Positions 1 to 8,110 of a DNA stretch of 64,000 nt are shown piece after piece. The notes below the pieces were generated by a model. It was not told where the DNA came from and did not search any database. It saw nothing but the letters and a program-made list of their open reading frames with translations. Numbering within the stretch: position 1 is the first letter of the stretch; each line of letters opens with the position of its first letter. The position numbers and the translations under genes were made by a program. Origin of the DNA: CAVROP01 sp050012175. Lineage in GTDB: Bacteria; Acidobacteriota; Terriglobia; UBA7540. The stretch is taken from assembly GCA_050012175.1 (NCBI GenBank), contig JBEKHR010000006.1, forward strand, positions 62,001 to 126,000, in the 5' to 3' direction.

Positions 1-249
1 CAGTTCCGTCGCATCTAAAGCAGCGTTTCCGAGATTGACCTGACCGGTAACTCCCGGAATATCAAAAGGTCCGCTCAGCACCCTGTAGATAATGCTGACC
101 AATGTGGATTTACCCAGGCCATTCGCGCCAATCACGAGCGTTAGTCCAGGCTTGAACTCAACCTGCAGGCCCGCCCCGGCGGCCTCGGAACCAGGGAACA
201 AGCCGTACCCACGGATGTCCAACCGAATTAGAACCGGGAAGTTCACCAT
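1..249 (-). CDS. AAA/SMC-like ATPase, N-terminal part (cut by window edge)
   Basis: Reading the minus strand from an ATG at 249 gives 83 codons open to the window edge. Residues 41-49 read GANGLGKST, a Walker A P-loop of the RecF/SMC/ABC class, preceded by a short beta-rich stretch (VEFKPGLTLVIGANG) typical of the N-terminus of SMC-like and RecF-like ATPases. Signature motif, Walker B and coiled coil would lie outside the window. It is divergent from the DNA methyltransferase at 367, with 117 bp between the two starts. ATPase/methyltransferase neighbours often belong to restriction or other phage-defence loci, but that role is inferred here. A standalone ABC-type ATPase is the alternative. 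Confidence 0.8.
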   Translation of the reverse strand, partial: MVNFPVLIRLDIRGYGLFPGSEAAGAGLQVEFKPGLTLVIGANGLGKSTLVSIIYRVLSGPFDIPGVTGQVNLGNAALDATEL

Positions 250-366
250 TTGCTATATATATACCAGGAAATCCAGGCAGAAAACAGGCCAGTATGATAT
301 ATCTCTTGCCATGAGCGGCTCGACGCGCGAAACTACGGTCACGGTCCACGGAGCCAGGAATCAACT
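250..366. promoter_or_regulatory. Divergent promoter region between ATPase and DNA methyltransferase
   Basis: The 117-bp intergenic space is AT-rich next to its surroundings and holds a TATATATATA run near 253-262 and a second AT cluster (TATGATATATCT) near 294-305. These are plausible -10 elements for the leftward and rightward genes. No clear -35 boxes or operator dyad were identified. Confidence 0.35.
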
Positions 367-1698
367 GTGATTTCAGATAAAGACCTTCCGGAACTCGAGA
401 ATTATCGCCGCCTGGAAGAGAATCTGCCGCTGGAGAGCGCGCCCGCCTTTGGGTCCCTCGTCGTGTCTAGCGAAAATGAGAAATCACCAGTCCATCGATG
501 GTTTCGTTATAAAGAATCATATTCTGGGGAACTGTTGAACCAGCTTTTATCCTACATGAGGCTCGACACAACGGGAGGCCTTGCCCTGCTAGACCCGTAC
601 TGTGGTGTCGGAACAGCTCTGCTGAGTGCCCAAACCAATCCCGACGCCGTACGCTCCGCCACGGGGATTGAACGTAATCCGTTCGTCGCATTTGTTGCTC
701 GGACGAAATTGGCATGGCCATCGACTGACGCAGAGGAGCTAGGCCGCATCGGAACCGCCGTTCTCTCCGCCTCGGCAGGGCCACGGCCGGCCCTTCCCGA
801 ACTCTCCAGTGTTCGGACTGGCAGGTGCATCACAAGACACATTGCAGGCCGGCTCCTATCCGTCCGTAACTCGATACTCGATTTACCCAATTCTTCTACA
901 CGCGATGCCCTGTTGCTCGGTCTTGCCGCAGCGGTTGAACCCCTGAGCAGGGTGAGAAAGGACGGAAGGGCACTGCGCCTTGTAGACCGCCCGCGCCGGC
1001 ACGTGATCCCAATGTTGCGGCAGAAATGGACCGAGATTCAGCATGACCTGACCTCTATGCAGGCGAAACATAAGCGCGTTGCAGACGCCCAGATCAAGGA
1101 GGGAGACGGACGAGCGCTGAACGCCGCAGGGATCGAGCCCGCCTCCGTTGACATTGTCCTTACGTCGCCCCCATATCTGAACAATATTGACTATTCCGAA
1201 GTGTACAAGCTGGAGCTGTGGCTCTTAGGTTTCGTGAACAACAGCGACGAGTTCTTGCGACTCCGAAAGAGCACGCTGCGCAGCCACCCTACGAGCGATC
1301 TCGACACCAAGCCGGAAACCGACTTCCTAGACGCCATCGCAAGAGAGCCGCTGGCAAGCTTTTTCGACCCCCTTCTCGAAAGAACCCGGGCCTTTAAGGA
1401 GAGATGGCGGAATAAGTTGGCATTGGCCTACTTCTCCGATGTGTGGGTCTCACTGAGGGAACAGTATCGATGCCTCCGCCCAGGAGGGCGAGCCTTTTTG
1501 GTCTTAGGGAACTCGCTGCACGGTTGCGCTGGCAAGGCCTACCTGATTCCAACAGATTTGTTGGTCGGACAGCTCGGCAAGGCAACAGGTTTTCAGTTGG
1601 AGCGAATCATAATCGCCCGAAACACCCGCCGGAGGCTCTCGGGCAATCATTTTCTGCGCGAATCAATAATCGTGCTTAGGAAACCCACCAGCGGGTAG
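367..1698 (+). CDS. Site-specific DNA methyltransferase (amino-methyltransferase class)
   Basis: A 443-residue protein with a GTG start; AGGA lies about 8 nt upstream. DPYCGVGT at residues 76-83 fits the SAM-binding FxGxG motif I of N4-cytosine/N6-adenine DNA methyltransferases, and TSPPY at 266-270 is the catalytic motif IV. Motif I precedes motif IV, unlike the type III Mod protein elsewhere in the window. Upstream of motif I is an HRWFRYKESYS stretch at 43-53, seen in a family of standalone DNA methylases, and after motif IV comes NNIDYSEVYKLELW. It probably methylates DNA for self-protection together with the divergent ATPase gene. Target and exact class cannot be read from sequence. Two Trm11-like features do not exclude an RNA substrate, but the SPPY context favours DNA. 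Confidence 0.82.
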   Translation: MISDKDLPELENYRRLEENLPLESAPAFGSLVVSSENEKSPVHRWFRYKESYSGELLNQLLSYMRLDTTGGLALLDPYCGVGTALLSAQTNPDAVRSATGIERNPFVAFVARTKLAWPSTDAEELGRIGTAVLSASAGPRPALPELSSVRTGRCITRHIAGRLLSVRNSILDLPNSSTRDALLLGLAAAVEPLSRVRKDGRALRLVDRPRRHVIPMLRQKWTEIQHDLTSMQAKHKRVADAQIKEGDGRALNAAGIEPASVDIVLTSPPYLNNIDYSEVYKLELWLLGFVNNSDEFLRLRKSTLRSHPTSDLDTKPETDFLDAIAREPLASFFDPLLERTRAFKERWRNKLALAYFSDVWVSLREQYRCLRPGGRAFLVLGNSLHGCAGKAYLIPTDLLVGQLGKATGFQLERIIIARNTRRRLSGNHFLRESIIVLRKPTSG

Positions 1699-2142
1699 CG
1701 TCCAGCGGGAGCGCGGAGTTGTGTGCGCAACGCAGTACGCCGCGGCCTTTCGTCCCGAATGTCGATTAACTTGTGGACGCTAGTGATGTTTAGAACCGCG
1801 GAGTGGTCTGTGGTGTGCGCGGCTCCTCGGTACCTGATGGCGGGCGGCGGAAGTGACCCCTAAACCGGAAACAATCCACATTGACGTTAAACGGCCTATT
1901 CGTACAAGTGCCGTTCTCGCCCGGCACATTCCGGGCGTATCGTCGTACCCACTCGGGAGGAATGCTTCGCACTCGGGGCCGGCATCGTTTAGCCTGGGGG
2001 GCCATGACCCAACGGCGCGGTGTTGCCGATCACCCCCCAATCGCCGGCGCGAATACGTGAGGGCAGTTGTGCAACCCCGTGCGCCTTCCCGTTCCCTGAT
2101 CAGGGAAATACTCTTGCAGTTTGCACGGTCGGATGGAAAAGG
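1699..2142. other. Intergenic region containing dispersed repeat R1a
   Basis: No convincing gene is seen. Codon patterns on both strands are poor and overlapping, and most of the second half is the R1a repeat described separately. The stretch lies between the convergent 3' ends of the methyltransferase and ferritin genes. Confidence 0.6.
1866..2082. repeat. Dispersed repeat R1, copy a (217 bp)
   Basis: Matches 21398-21614 over the same 217-bp length with scattered substitutions and no obvious length change. Both copies start CGGAAACAATCCAC and end GCAACCCCGTGC. The 3' part recurs at 24872-24962 and 30571-30634. It lies about 60 bp beyond the ferritin stop codon. No open frame is shared in a coding-like way, so it is probably a non-coding dispersed element rather than a gene remnant. 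Confidence 0.75.
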
Positions 2143-2643
2143 TTAGCTGGCCGAGGTCCTACGCTCACCCAAACGGTGATCCAGCATGAGCAGTCCGTTT
2201 TTCGAATCGCCGATCATCTTGAGATGATGGACGATCTCGGCGGCATTCGCTTCTTCCTCGACCTGCTCGCTCACGAACCACTGCAGGAAGGGGCTGCTAG
2301 CGTGGTCCTTCTCCGCCGCGGCCAAGTCCACGAGTCCGTGGATCAGACCGGTCACGTGGCACTCGTGTTTGTAAACCCCCGCAAAGAGCTCCAGTGGCGA
2401 TTTCCACTCGGTGGGAGGCGCGGCGATGGATGTCAGGGTCACTCTCCCGCCCCGCTCGCAGATCTGTTTGAAGAACTTCGCCGCATGACCAGCCTCTTCC
2501 TGGGCCTGGACCTTCATCCATTGCGCCATGCCGTGAAGGTTGGCATTCTCAAAATAGGCCGCCATGGAAAGGTAAAGGTAAGCCGAATACAGTTCAGCGT
2601 TAAGCTGCTTGTTCATTGCATCCTGGATCTTGGGACTCAACAT
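2143..2643 (-). CDS. ftn: Non-haem ferritin
   Basis: A 166-residue four-helix ferritin, cytoplasmic iron-storage protein that oxidises Fe(II) at a di-iron ferroxidase centre and stores it as a mineral in a 24-mer. Ferroxidase ligands are visible as E17, E50 and H53 (QAQEEAGHA) and E94, with further glutamates in the EQVEEEANAAEIVHH helix. Length is normal for bacterial FtnA. The start is supported by AAGGAG upstream of the ATG at 2643. There is no haem-ligand methionine in the position expected for bacterioferritin. The gene stands alone, and the repeat R1a follows its 3' end. No Fur box was recognised. Confidence 0.95.
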   Translation of the reverse strand: MLSPKIQDAMNKQLNAELYSAYLYLSMAAYFENANLHGMAQWMKVQAQEEAGHAAKFFKQICERGGRVTLTSIAAPPTEWKSPLELFAGVYKHECHVTGLIHGLVDLAAAEKDHASSPFLQWFVSEQVEEEANAAEIVHHLKMIGDSKNGLLMLDHRLGERRTSAS

Positions 2644-3195
2644 GCGGTTCTCCTTCTTCCGTTGGATTTGACAAATGTGGCTGCAGAACCTGAGTCGTAG
2701 CTAATTCGGTTACCTTATTCAACATTTCCGTTTTCAAATCTTGACGGACACATGACATACACCTGACTGCCCCTGAATGCAATCGCACGGGCGGGTTGCA
2801 CGGGCGGGTTTTCGCTGTCGAGCGCCTCAGCGATCCCACAAAGCTCTCGTCCTACCTCTTCGGAGGGTTCCAAAGCCCTTAACTGCCGCCTTTGCAACCC
2901 ATAACTCCGACACCTCTCTGACCACGCCTACCTTGCCGCCGAGTTCCGCCTCCGACCAGCACTTTTGCCTACCCCGATGGCGATGGTAGCGCGTGCTATC
3001 CTGAACAGCATGGCCCCAAAGAGCCGTCGTGTCCGATGACTCTCCGCCAAAAGCAGTCACGAATACCGGGCGTGTTTCACCAGCCGTCCGCCGGTTTTCA
3101 CCAGCCGCTGCTGCAAAGGTTCAACGTCATAGACCAGTTCGAGGGACAGACCGGCTGTGGACAATGCGTTTCTTCAAACGCGTGCGACGGCGTGA
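2644..3195. other. Intergenic region, no feature recognised
   Basis: Upstream of ferritin and before the DUF362 remnant. Short overlapping frames on both strands show no recognisable protein. The ferritin promoter must lie in the first part, but no consensus boxes stand out. Confidence 0.5.
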
Positions 3196-3687
3196 GTGAG
3201 AAGGACGCGGCTCGGCGCTGTGGATGAGCCGGGTCTTTTTCCACGGGGCGGCCGTGGGCCTTTCCATGCGATGAATCGGTTGCCTCCGAAGAGCGCGCCC
3301 CCTCCGGTTAATCCCAATGCCCCGAGGGATCCCGGGTACAGCGTGCCTCGAGTGGTGGCGGACCTGGTGGCAGCACGGCCCATCCATCTGGCAATCATCG
3401 ATGGAATCCACACCATGAGCGGTGGCGAAGGTCCCTGGGCCACGGGACGGCGCCACGTCCAACCCCGCCTGCTGATCGCGGGAACGAACTGCGTGGCCAC
3501 AGATGCGGTAGGCATGGCGCTTATGGGATTCGACCCCATGGCGGACCGCGGTACTCCTCCGTTTGAAACTTCCGATAGTACGTTGCGGCTGGCGGAACAA
3601 CTGGGCGTGGGTACTCGCGACCTTAACCAGGTCGAGGTGCTGGGCACTCCGATGGCTAAAGCGCGTTTCAACTTTCGCAGCGTTTGA
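3196..3687 (+). pseudogene. DUF362 family protein, C-terminal remnant
   Basis: The translation (163 codons) matches only the C-terminal third of DUF362 proteins: RGGRGPFH, then SAPPPVNPNAPRDPGY, VADLVAARPIHLAIIDGI, GGEGPW, and AGTNCVATDAVG..LMGFDPMADRGTPPFE, ending with a normal-looking C-terminus. The N-terminal two thirds are absent, and no matching sequence is seen in the other frames upstream. Full members are several hundred residues long, often exported and sometimes carry a ferredoxin-like part. This is most likely a decayed gene with a conserved tail. The start given is simply the first available codon. Function of the family is uncertain. Confidence 0.75.
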
Positions 3688-4194
3688 TTTGCCGCGGCAG
3701 CGCCCAGCGCCTCGCCCACCTGCGGCTGACTTGCCAAAACTCACCCAGCTGTCGGTAGATCACATAGGTCACAGGAACTTCGTTTAGGTTATTCAACTCA
3801 AAGCCTAATAGGAGGCACAGCACTCTGCAGCTGGCTGAAGAAGACCTCTTCGAACGCGGCGTGGTGCGCGCTGACCGAGCTGCGCAAAGGAACCACGCCG
3901 GGGATCTAAATCCATCCCTGCGCTGGACCACCATCACGAGCATTCCAGATACTCGCCTCGGAGCTAAGGAGACCGTCGAAGTTCAGGGCCATCTGGACTG
4001 TTCGAGTAGTATGCGAATGCAATCGGCGTGCAGATTCAAACTCCAGAGACCGGCGTGTCCAGATAAATTGGAGGATGCCCTTGGCGGACTCTTCAGAAAA
4101 ACTGCGGGCAGGAGACAGCGAGACTCATTGAGGCGTGCCTTTGCGCATGGGACTTCCGGTTTCGTCCGGCGTGCCCCTCTTGACGACGCGCGGA
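3688..4194. other. Intergenic region, no feature recognised
   Basis: Between the DUF362 remnant and the 3' end of the regulator gene. Frames on both strands show no family resemblance. Sequence similarity with the second regulator copy begins only near 4213, so this part is not in the duplication. Confidence 0.5.
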
Positions 4195-5484
4195 CTACCA
4201 GAAGTAGGTCGCGATGACGCGAGGCGGGCCGGCGACTGAATCGATTACCGTGGTCGCGACAACCACCTGCAGGTTCTTCTTCTGCCATTCCGGCGGAGCG
4301 GTTCGCAGGCCCTCGGCGAGAAAGTCCTGTCTGCAGAAGAACTCGCCCGCGGCTTGCGTACCGTTCGCGGCGAGTCCCGCCGCGGCGATCAGGACCTGCC
4401 CGGTCTTGGAGTCCAGCAGCCTGGTGACGACTCCAAAATCCTCCGCGACGCCATTCTGCGGGCCCAAGCGCAGGGACCAGACCCTTCGTGAGGGCCCTCT
4501 TTCTTCGATCCACATGCGTTCATTGTCTTCCGCGAACACGAAACGCAGGTCGGAAGTCATTTGCAGCGTCCACCGGTTATTGAATGCTCCCACCAGGACG
4601 GCGGGAGAGTTGCGAAGGTCCTCAAAAGAGTAATTGCTGCCGATCCTGACTTGGCTCGGTTTGTTGATCCGGGCGAACAGGGCGGAAAGCTGGGTCGCCA
4701 CATAGACGTCGCCCATGGCCACGCCAAAATCCGAATAGGGGAGCATGTCGCGCCATCGCAACTCCTCATTCGGATCCAAGGGAAGTACCTTATTGGACCT
4801 CTCGACCTCTGTCTGAAAGGCCCCGGGATGAGCCTTTGAGAATCTCCGGTAGAGGTCCAGGGACGGCCGATAGAGGACCGGCTTCGCCAAGCAGATCAGG
4901 ACGGGTTGTGATGTCGCAAAAACCGGGGACCAGAACTGGTCCAGGGTGGACTCTCGTGGCCTCGCATAGTGAATGCGGATGGTAATCAGCACCAGGGCCA
5001 GGGCAAGGCCGAGCGCAATCGTCGTTGCCAGCCGTAGCTTGCTGCGATTCTCCGCCCGCCGGGGTGTCGCGAGAACGACCGGAGGCGCGGCCGCATTCCA
5101 ATCAAACTCGGGTACATAGGAGCCAATCGGGAGTTGGATGCGGACGGGTGACGAATGCGACTCCTCATGATAATACTGCGCCAGCCTTCTCCGTACCTCG
5201 CTCGCCTTGAGTCGAACCACCGGATCCTCACCCGTGGCATAGCTCGCGGGACGGTGGAACAGATCGGCCCCAATGATTCGCTCCTTCAAAGAGTCCGTGT
5301 GCCCTTCGAGGCTGCGTTGGACAACGAAAGAAAGGAACTGTTGGCTGCGCTTGCTGGCACGAAAGGGTTGGCTGTTCAGGATGCTTCCCAGTTCGCGCAG
5401 CACGGCCTGCCTGTGCAGCTCATCAATTGAAGTGGTGTCTGCTTGCGGACCGGGAACCGCGTGCGATTCAGCTCTGAGTTTCAT
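4195..5484 (-). CDS. Transmembrane DNA-binding regulator, copy A
   Basis: From the ATG at 5484 (a GGGGAAAGG stretch just upstream) the protein has 429 residues. Residues 20-130 form an acidobacterial winged-helix-like domain: SQQFLSFVV, LKERIIGADLFHR, GEDPVVRLKASEVRRRLAQYY, then PIGSYVPEF. Residues about 151-169 are a single hydrophobic membrane segment, and the remaining 250 residues form a presumably extracytoplasmic domain that I do not recognise. The topology resembles ToxR/CadC-type one-component regulators: cytoplasmic DNA binding, outside sensing. Copy B at 10318-11607 has identical length and near-identical sequence; the malectin protein at 57792 shares the N-terminal domain. A longer in-frame start at 5547 has weaker support. 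Confidence 0.72.
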   Translation of the reverse strand: MKLRAESHAVPGPQADTTSIDELHRQAVLRELGSILNSQPFRASKRSQQFLSFVVQRSLEGHTDSLKERIIGADLFHRPASYATGEDPVVRLKASEVRRRLAQYYHEESHSSPVRIQLPIGSYVPEFDWNAAAPPVVLATPRRAENRSKLRLATTIALGLALALVLITIRIHYARPRESTLDQFWSPVFATSQPVLICLAKPVLYRPSLDLYRRFSKAHPGAFQTEVERSNKVLPLDPNEELRWRDMLPYSDFGVAMGDVYVATQLSALFARINKPSQVRIGSNYSFEDLRNSPAVLVGAFNNRWTLQMTSDLRFVFAEDNERMWIEERGPSRRVWSLRLGPQNGVAEDFGVVTRLLDSKTGQVLIAAAGLAANGTQAAGEFFCRQDFLAEGLRTAPPEWQKKNLQVVVATTVIDSVAGPPRVIATYFW

Positions 5485-5754
5485 GGCCTTTCCCCTTGCC
5501 GCCGCCGACCAGCGCACTGGGCCCGCGGGCACCGAGGCGGAGGTCATACACCCTCCTGGCGGCCTCTGCCTGCCGCCCAGCCTCTGAGCCCGAATTCACT
5601 TTGCCAATCCTTGCTTACTCAAGTCTACCAAACCACACCATACGTTGACAAGGCGCAAGCGCTGCTTTGCGAACCAAACGCTCGATAGGGTGTGCTCCTG
5701 GTCTTGCTTCCTGGCATACAATTTACACAGCGCGGCATAGCCGCAACCAAAGGA
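4213..5754. repeat. Long direct repeat, copy A (about 1.54 kb)
   Basis: Aligns with 10336-11877 at a constant offset of 6123 bp with only scattered substitutions. It covers nearly the whole regulator gene and about 270 bp upstream, ending in the shared CGGCATA..GCAACCAAAG stretch. Such a pair of direct repeats can recombine and delete or duplicate the 4.6 kb between them. Confidence 0.9.
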
Positions 5755-6516
5755 TAGTCCCGTTCTGGAAAAAACCGTCGCACGCTGCAAAGACTTTCGG
5801 GCTTAGTAATGCGGAGGTGTCATTCAGTGTCCGACTTTCCCAGACGATCCGTTCGTAGGGATTGAGAATACCTTGGGCATTTGCGCGGCGGTTAGCGGTA
5901 CCCTCTCCGCCCTGGAATCCGCTGCGGTTGGGCGTCAGGGCAAGACCGTTCGCTGAGTGTGACGACATCCCCCGACTTTCCCCCAAGGTGGAGGCTCCTG
6001 CTGGTTAGCGCCAAACCAGAGATGCAGGTCGTCGAATAATAAAGATTCTGCCCCACTAGCGATCCGGTTGCGGCCTGCCGCGCACCCTCTAAACCTAAAT
6101 CCACGTTGCGGTTCGGTGCTCGCCATGCTGTACCGAACTGTACGATGCCTTGACAGGTCGCAAGCGGGACTCCTACGCTCCGTGCCGTCGCATTGTAGTC
6201 GCCGAGCCAGGAGGGGGGCGCGCCGTCCACGAACCCAGCGGTGATCCGTGTGGTCGTTGGGGTGAACCCCCTCCCCGCTGCTTCCCTAAGGCGTTTCTGC
6301 CGCTTGGCGAGAACGCCGGGGCTTAAAAGGCAGGGCCGGCGCACGGTGCGCCCGTGCCCAAGCATTGGGTATAGGGAATTTCTCGGTGTTGGAGGTTCTT
6401 GCATCTTCACGGATCCGCGGGTGCAGGTCACGATCATGTGAAAAGCGGCGGGGTCTACCGGTATGAGGAGGGATGTGGGGCCGTGGCGTTCGTACAAACC
6501 TCAAGAGAGGTCCGCT
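5755..6516. other. Region between regulator copy A and the TPR gene
   Basis: No full gene recognised. 6003-6206 repeats at 12337-12540 (listed separately). A long minus-strand frame (5892-6497) crosses this area, but the same repeat frame in copy B is disrupted at different points and no family is recognised, so I do not call it a gene. Confidence 0.45.
6003..6206. repeat. Short direct repeat, copy A (204 bp)
   Basis: Matches 12337-12540 over 204 bp with no length change; both contain CCAAACCAGAGATGCAGGTC and end in G-C-(C/T)-GAG. It lies on the upstream side of each regulator copy, separated from the long repeat by unrelated DNA of different length, so the duplicated block was later rearranged. 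In the minus-strand frame both copies could encode LEGARQAA(T/G)GSLVGQNLY-like peptides, of unknown origin. Confidence 0.85.
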
Positions 6517-8007
6517 CTATTTCAGAGGCACGGATTGCTGCTCTACCAGCCTGAATCGCTTCCTGTCAGTTTCCTGCTTAAGTGAGGCCTGCTGCAAATT
6601 TGAGAGACGCTTTAGCAGTGCTTGGATTTCGTCGCTCTGTACACTCTGTCCGGAGTGCCGCAACGCAGTGATGAGATGATATACTGCGGTCCGGTCGGAG
6701 GGGGCATATTGCAGCGCAAGCCGGCACTGTTCAATCGCAAGGCCGTACTGGCCAGAACGCGCGTACAGGCCCGAAAGGATATCCCTTGCTTCTACCGAAT
6801 CCGGTTTCAGTTTCACAGCTAGCAGTGCAGATCTCATTGCTTCTCCAGATTCTTCACTATCTATGGCAAATCCCTGGTTTACAAGCAACCTGGCGAGCAG
6901 GCAGTGCAGTAAGGGGCTATCTGGATGAGCTTTCAACTGCGAACGTACCTGTAATAATGCTTTGTCGGAATGAACGGAATGATTCCTTGCCAGTTCCGCA
7001 AGGTCCAGGGCATACGAACTTAGACTTTGCGCTGAATCAAGGTGCTCGGCCGTATTGAAATCGGCTTCCGCCGTATCGTACTGCGCAAGTTGCGCATAGA
7101 GCAAGCCGCGCGAGATATATAAAGATGGATCGTCCGTAATGCGCTTCAGACCAGCATTGATCATATCAATCCCAACCTGAAAGGACTCGTGATCCAGACA
7201 GAGCGTAGCAAAAGCATTATAGTAGCTTGCATTCGCCGGGCTCAGAACGATCGCCTGCCGAAGAAGGGACACGGCTTTAGGAGTATTGCCCACAGCCTCA
7301 TATGCCTCGGATGCCAGGCTCAAGAGGTCCGGGTCTGACTGGCCCGTCGCGAGTAAAGGGTCAAGTACTTTGATGGCAGCCTCATCCTGCTTCGTTTCGA
7401 CCAGTACTACCGCGAGATCATATTTTGGATAAGTGCGCCGTGGAAGTAGTGCAGCAAGCTGTTCGAATATGGAGATCGCTTTCTGAGGTTGTCTCGTTTG
7501 CACGAAACAATAACCATATGCTTCCAGCGAGTCAGGATGAGTCCCGATCACTTTCGCGCTGAGAAGAAAATGGTCAATCGCAGCCTGGCAATTTCCTTGT
7601 CTTTCCTCGAGGGTCGCGAGCATTTCGTGCGCCGTCTCATCTTTCGGATCGGCTTTCAATATCTTTTCGAGTAGCGGGATTGCGTGTTTATCCTGTGCCT
7701 GATAGAGGAGTTGCACTTCGCCTCTCAGAGCTGCAGCGTAGTTCGGGGAGAGACTCAGTGCCCTCTCAAAGGCATTTACCGCATCATGATTGCTGCCCTT
7801 GATCGAAAGTACAATCCCTTCCAATGTCCAAAGTCGGAAGTCGTTGGGCGTCTCGTGCAAGGCGGATCTGGTAATCTGTAAAGCTTGGTCGTACTCCTGA
7901 GAACGAATCAACGATTCTATCGACGCAATAGACACTTTGGTTTGTTGCCCTTGAGCAACGAAAGATGCACCCAAGATGAAAAGCACCACGCATCTGGTAC
8001 GAAACAT
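6517..8007 (-). CDS. Secreted TPR-repeat protein
   Basis: The ATG at 8007 gives 496 residues beginning with a clear signal peptide (MFRTRCVVLFILGASFVAQG); the upstream in-frame ATG at 8085 would bury it. The rest is an almost continuous array of tetratricopeptide repeats, for example NDFRLWTLEGIVLSIKG and DEAIKVLDPLL-like helices, with no extra domain recognised. It is the second gene of a two-gene operon with the CRTAC1 protein (8111-9883), 103 bp downstream of it. In Acidobacteriota TPR and CRTAC1 genes are commonly paired; TPRs imply a periplasmic scaffolding role in a protein complex. No enzyme activity can be proposed. Confidence 0.85.
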   Translation of the reverse strand: MFRTRCVVLFILGASFVAQGQQTKVSIASIESLIRSQEYDQALQITRSALHETPNDFRLWTLEGIVLSIKGSNHDAVNAFERALSLSPNYAAALRGEVQLLYQAQDKHAIPLLEKILKADPKDETAHEMLATLEERQGNCQAAIDHFLLSAKVIGTHPDSLEAYGYCFVQTRQPQKAISIFEQLAALLPRRTYPKYDLAVVLVETKQDEAAIKVLDPLLATGQSDPDLLSLASEAYEAVGNTPKAVSLLRQAIVLSPANASYYNAFATLCLDHESFQVGIDMINAGLKRITDDPSLYISRGLLYAQLAQYDTAEADFNTAEHLDSAQSLSSYALDLAELARNHSVHSDKALLQVRSQLKAHPDSPLLHCLLARLLVNQGFAIDSEESGEAMRSALLAVKLKPDSVEARDILSGLYARSGQYGLAIEQCRLALQYAPSDRTAVYHLITALRHSGQSVQSDEIQALLKRLSNLQQASLKQETDRKRFRLVEQQSVPLK

Positions 8008-8110
8008 AGAACCGCCGATCCCCATGCGTGAACGCTCAGAACAGTGTAAACGTTCAGGAGCGTTGCTTCTTAAATGCGCAGGCATATATTACCCATTGCG
8101 CTTCCGTGAT

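Noticed and set aside
5892..6497. 201-codon minus-strand ORF upstream of regulator copy A
   Set aside because: The corresponding frame in the second repeat copy breaks at other points, and no family or signal is recognised.
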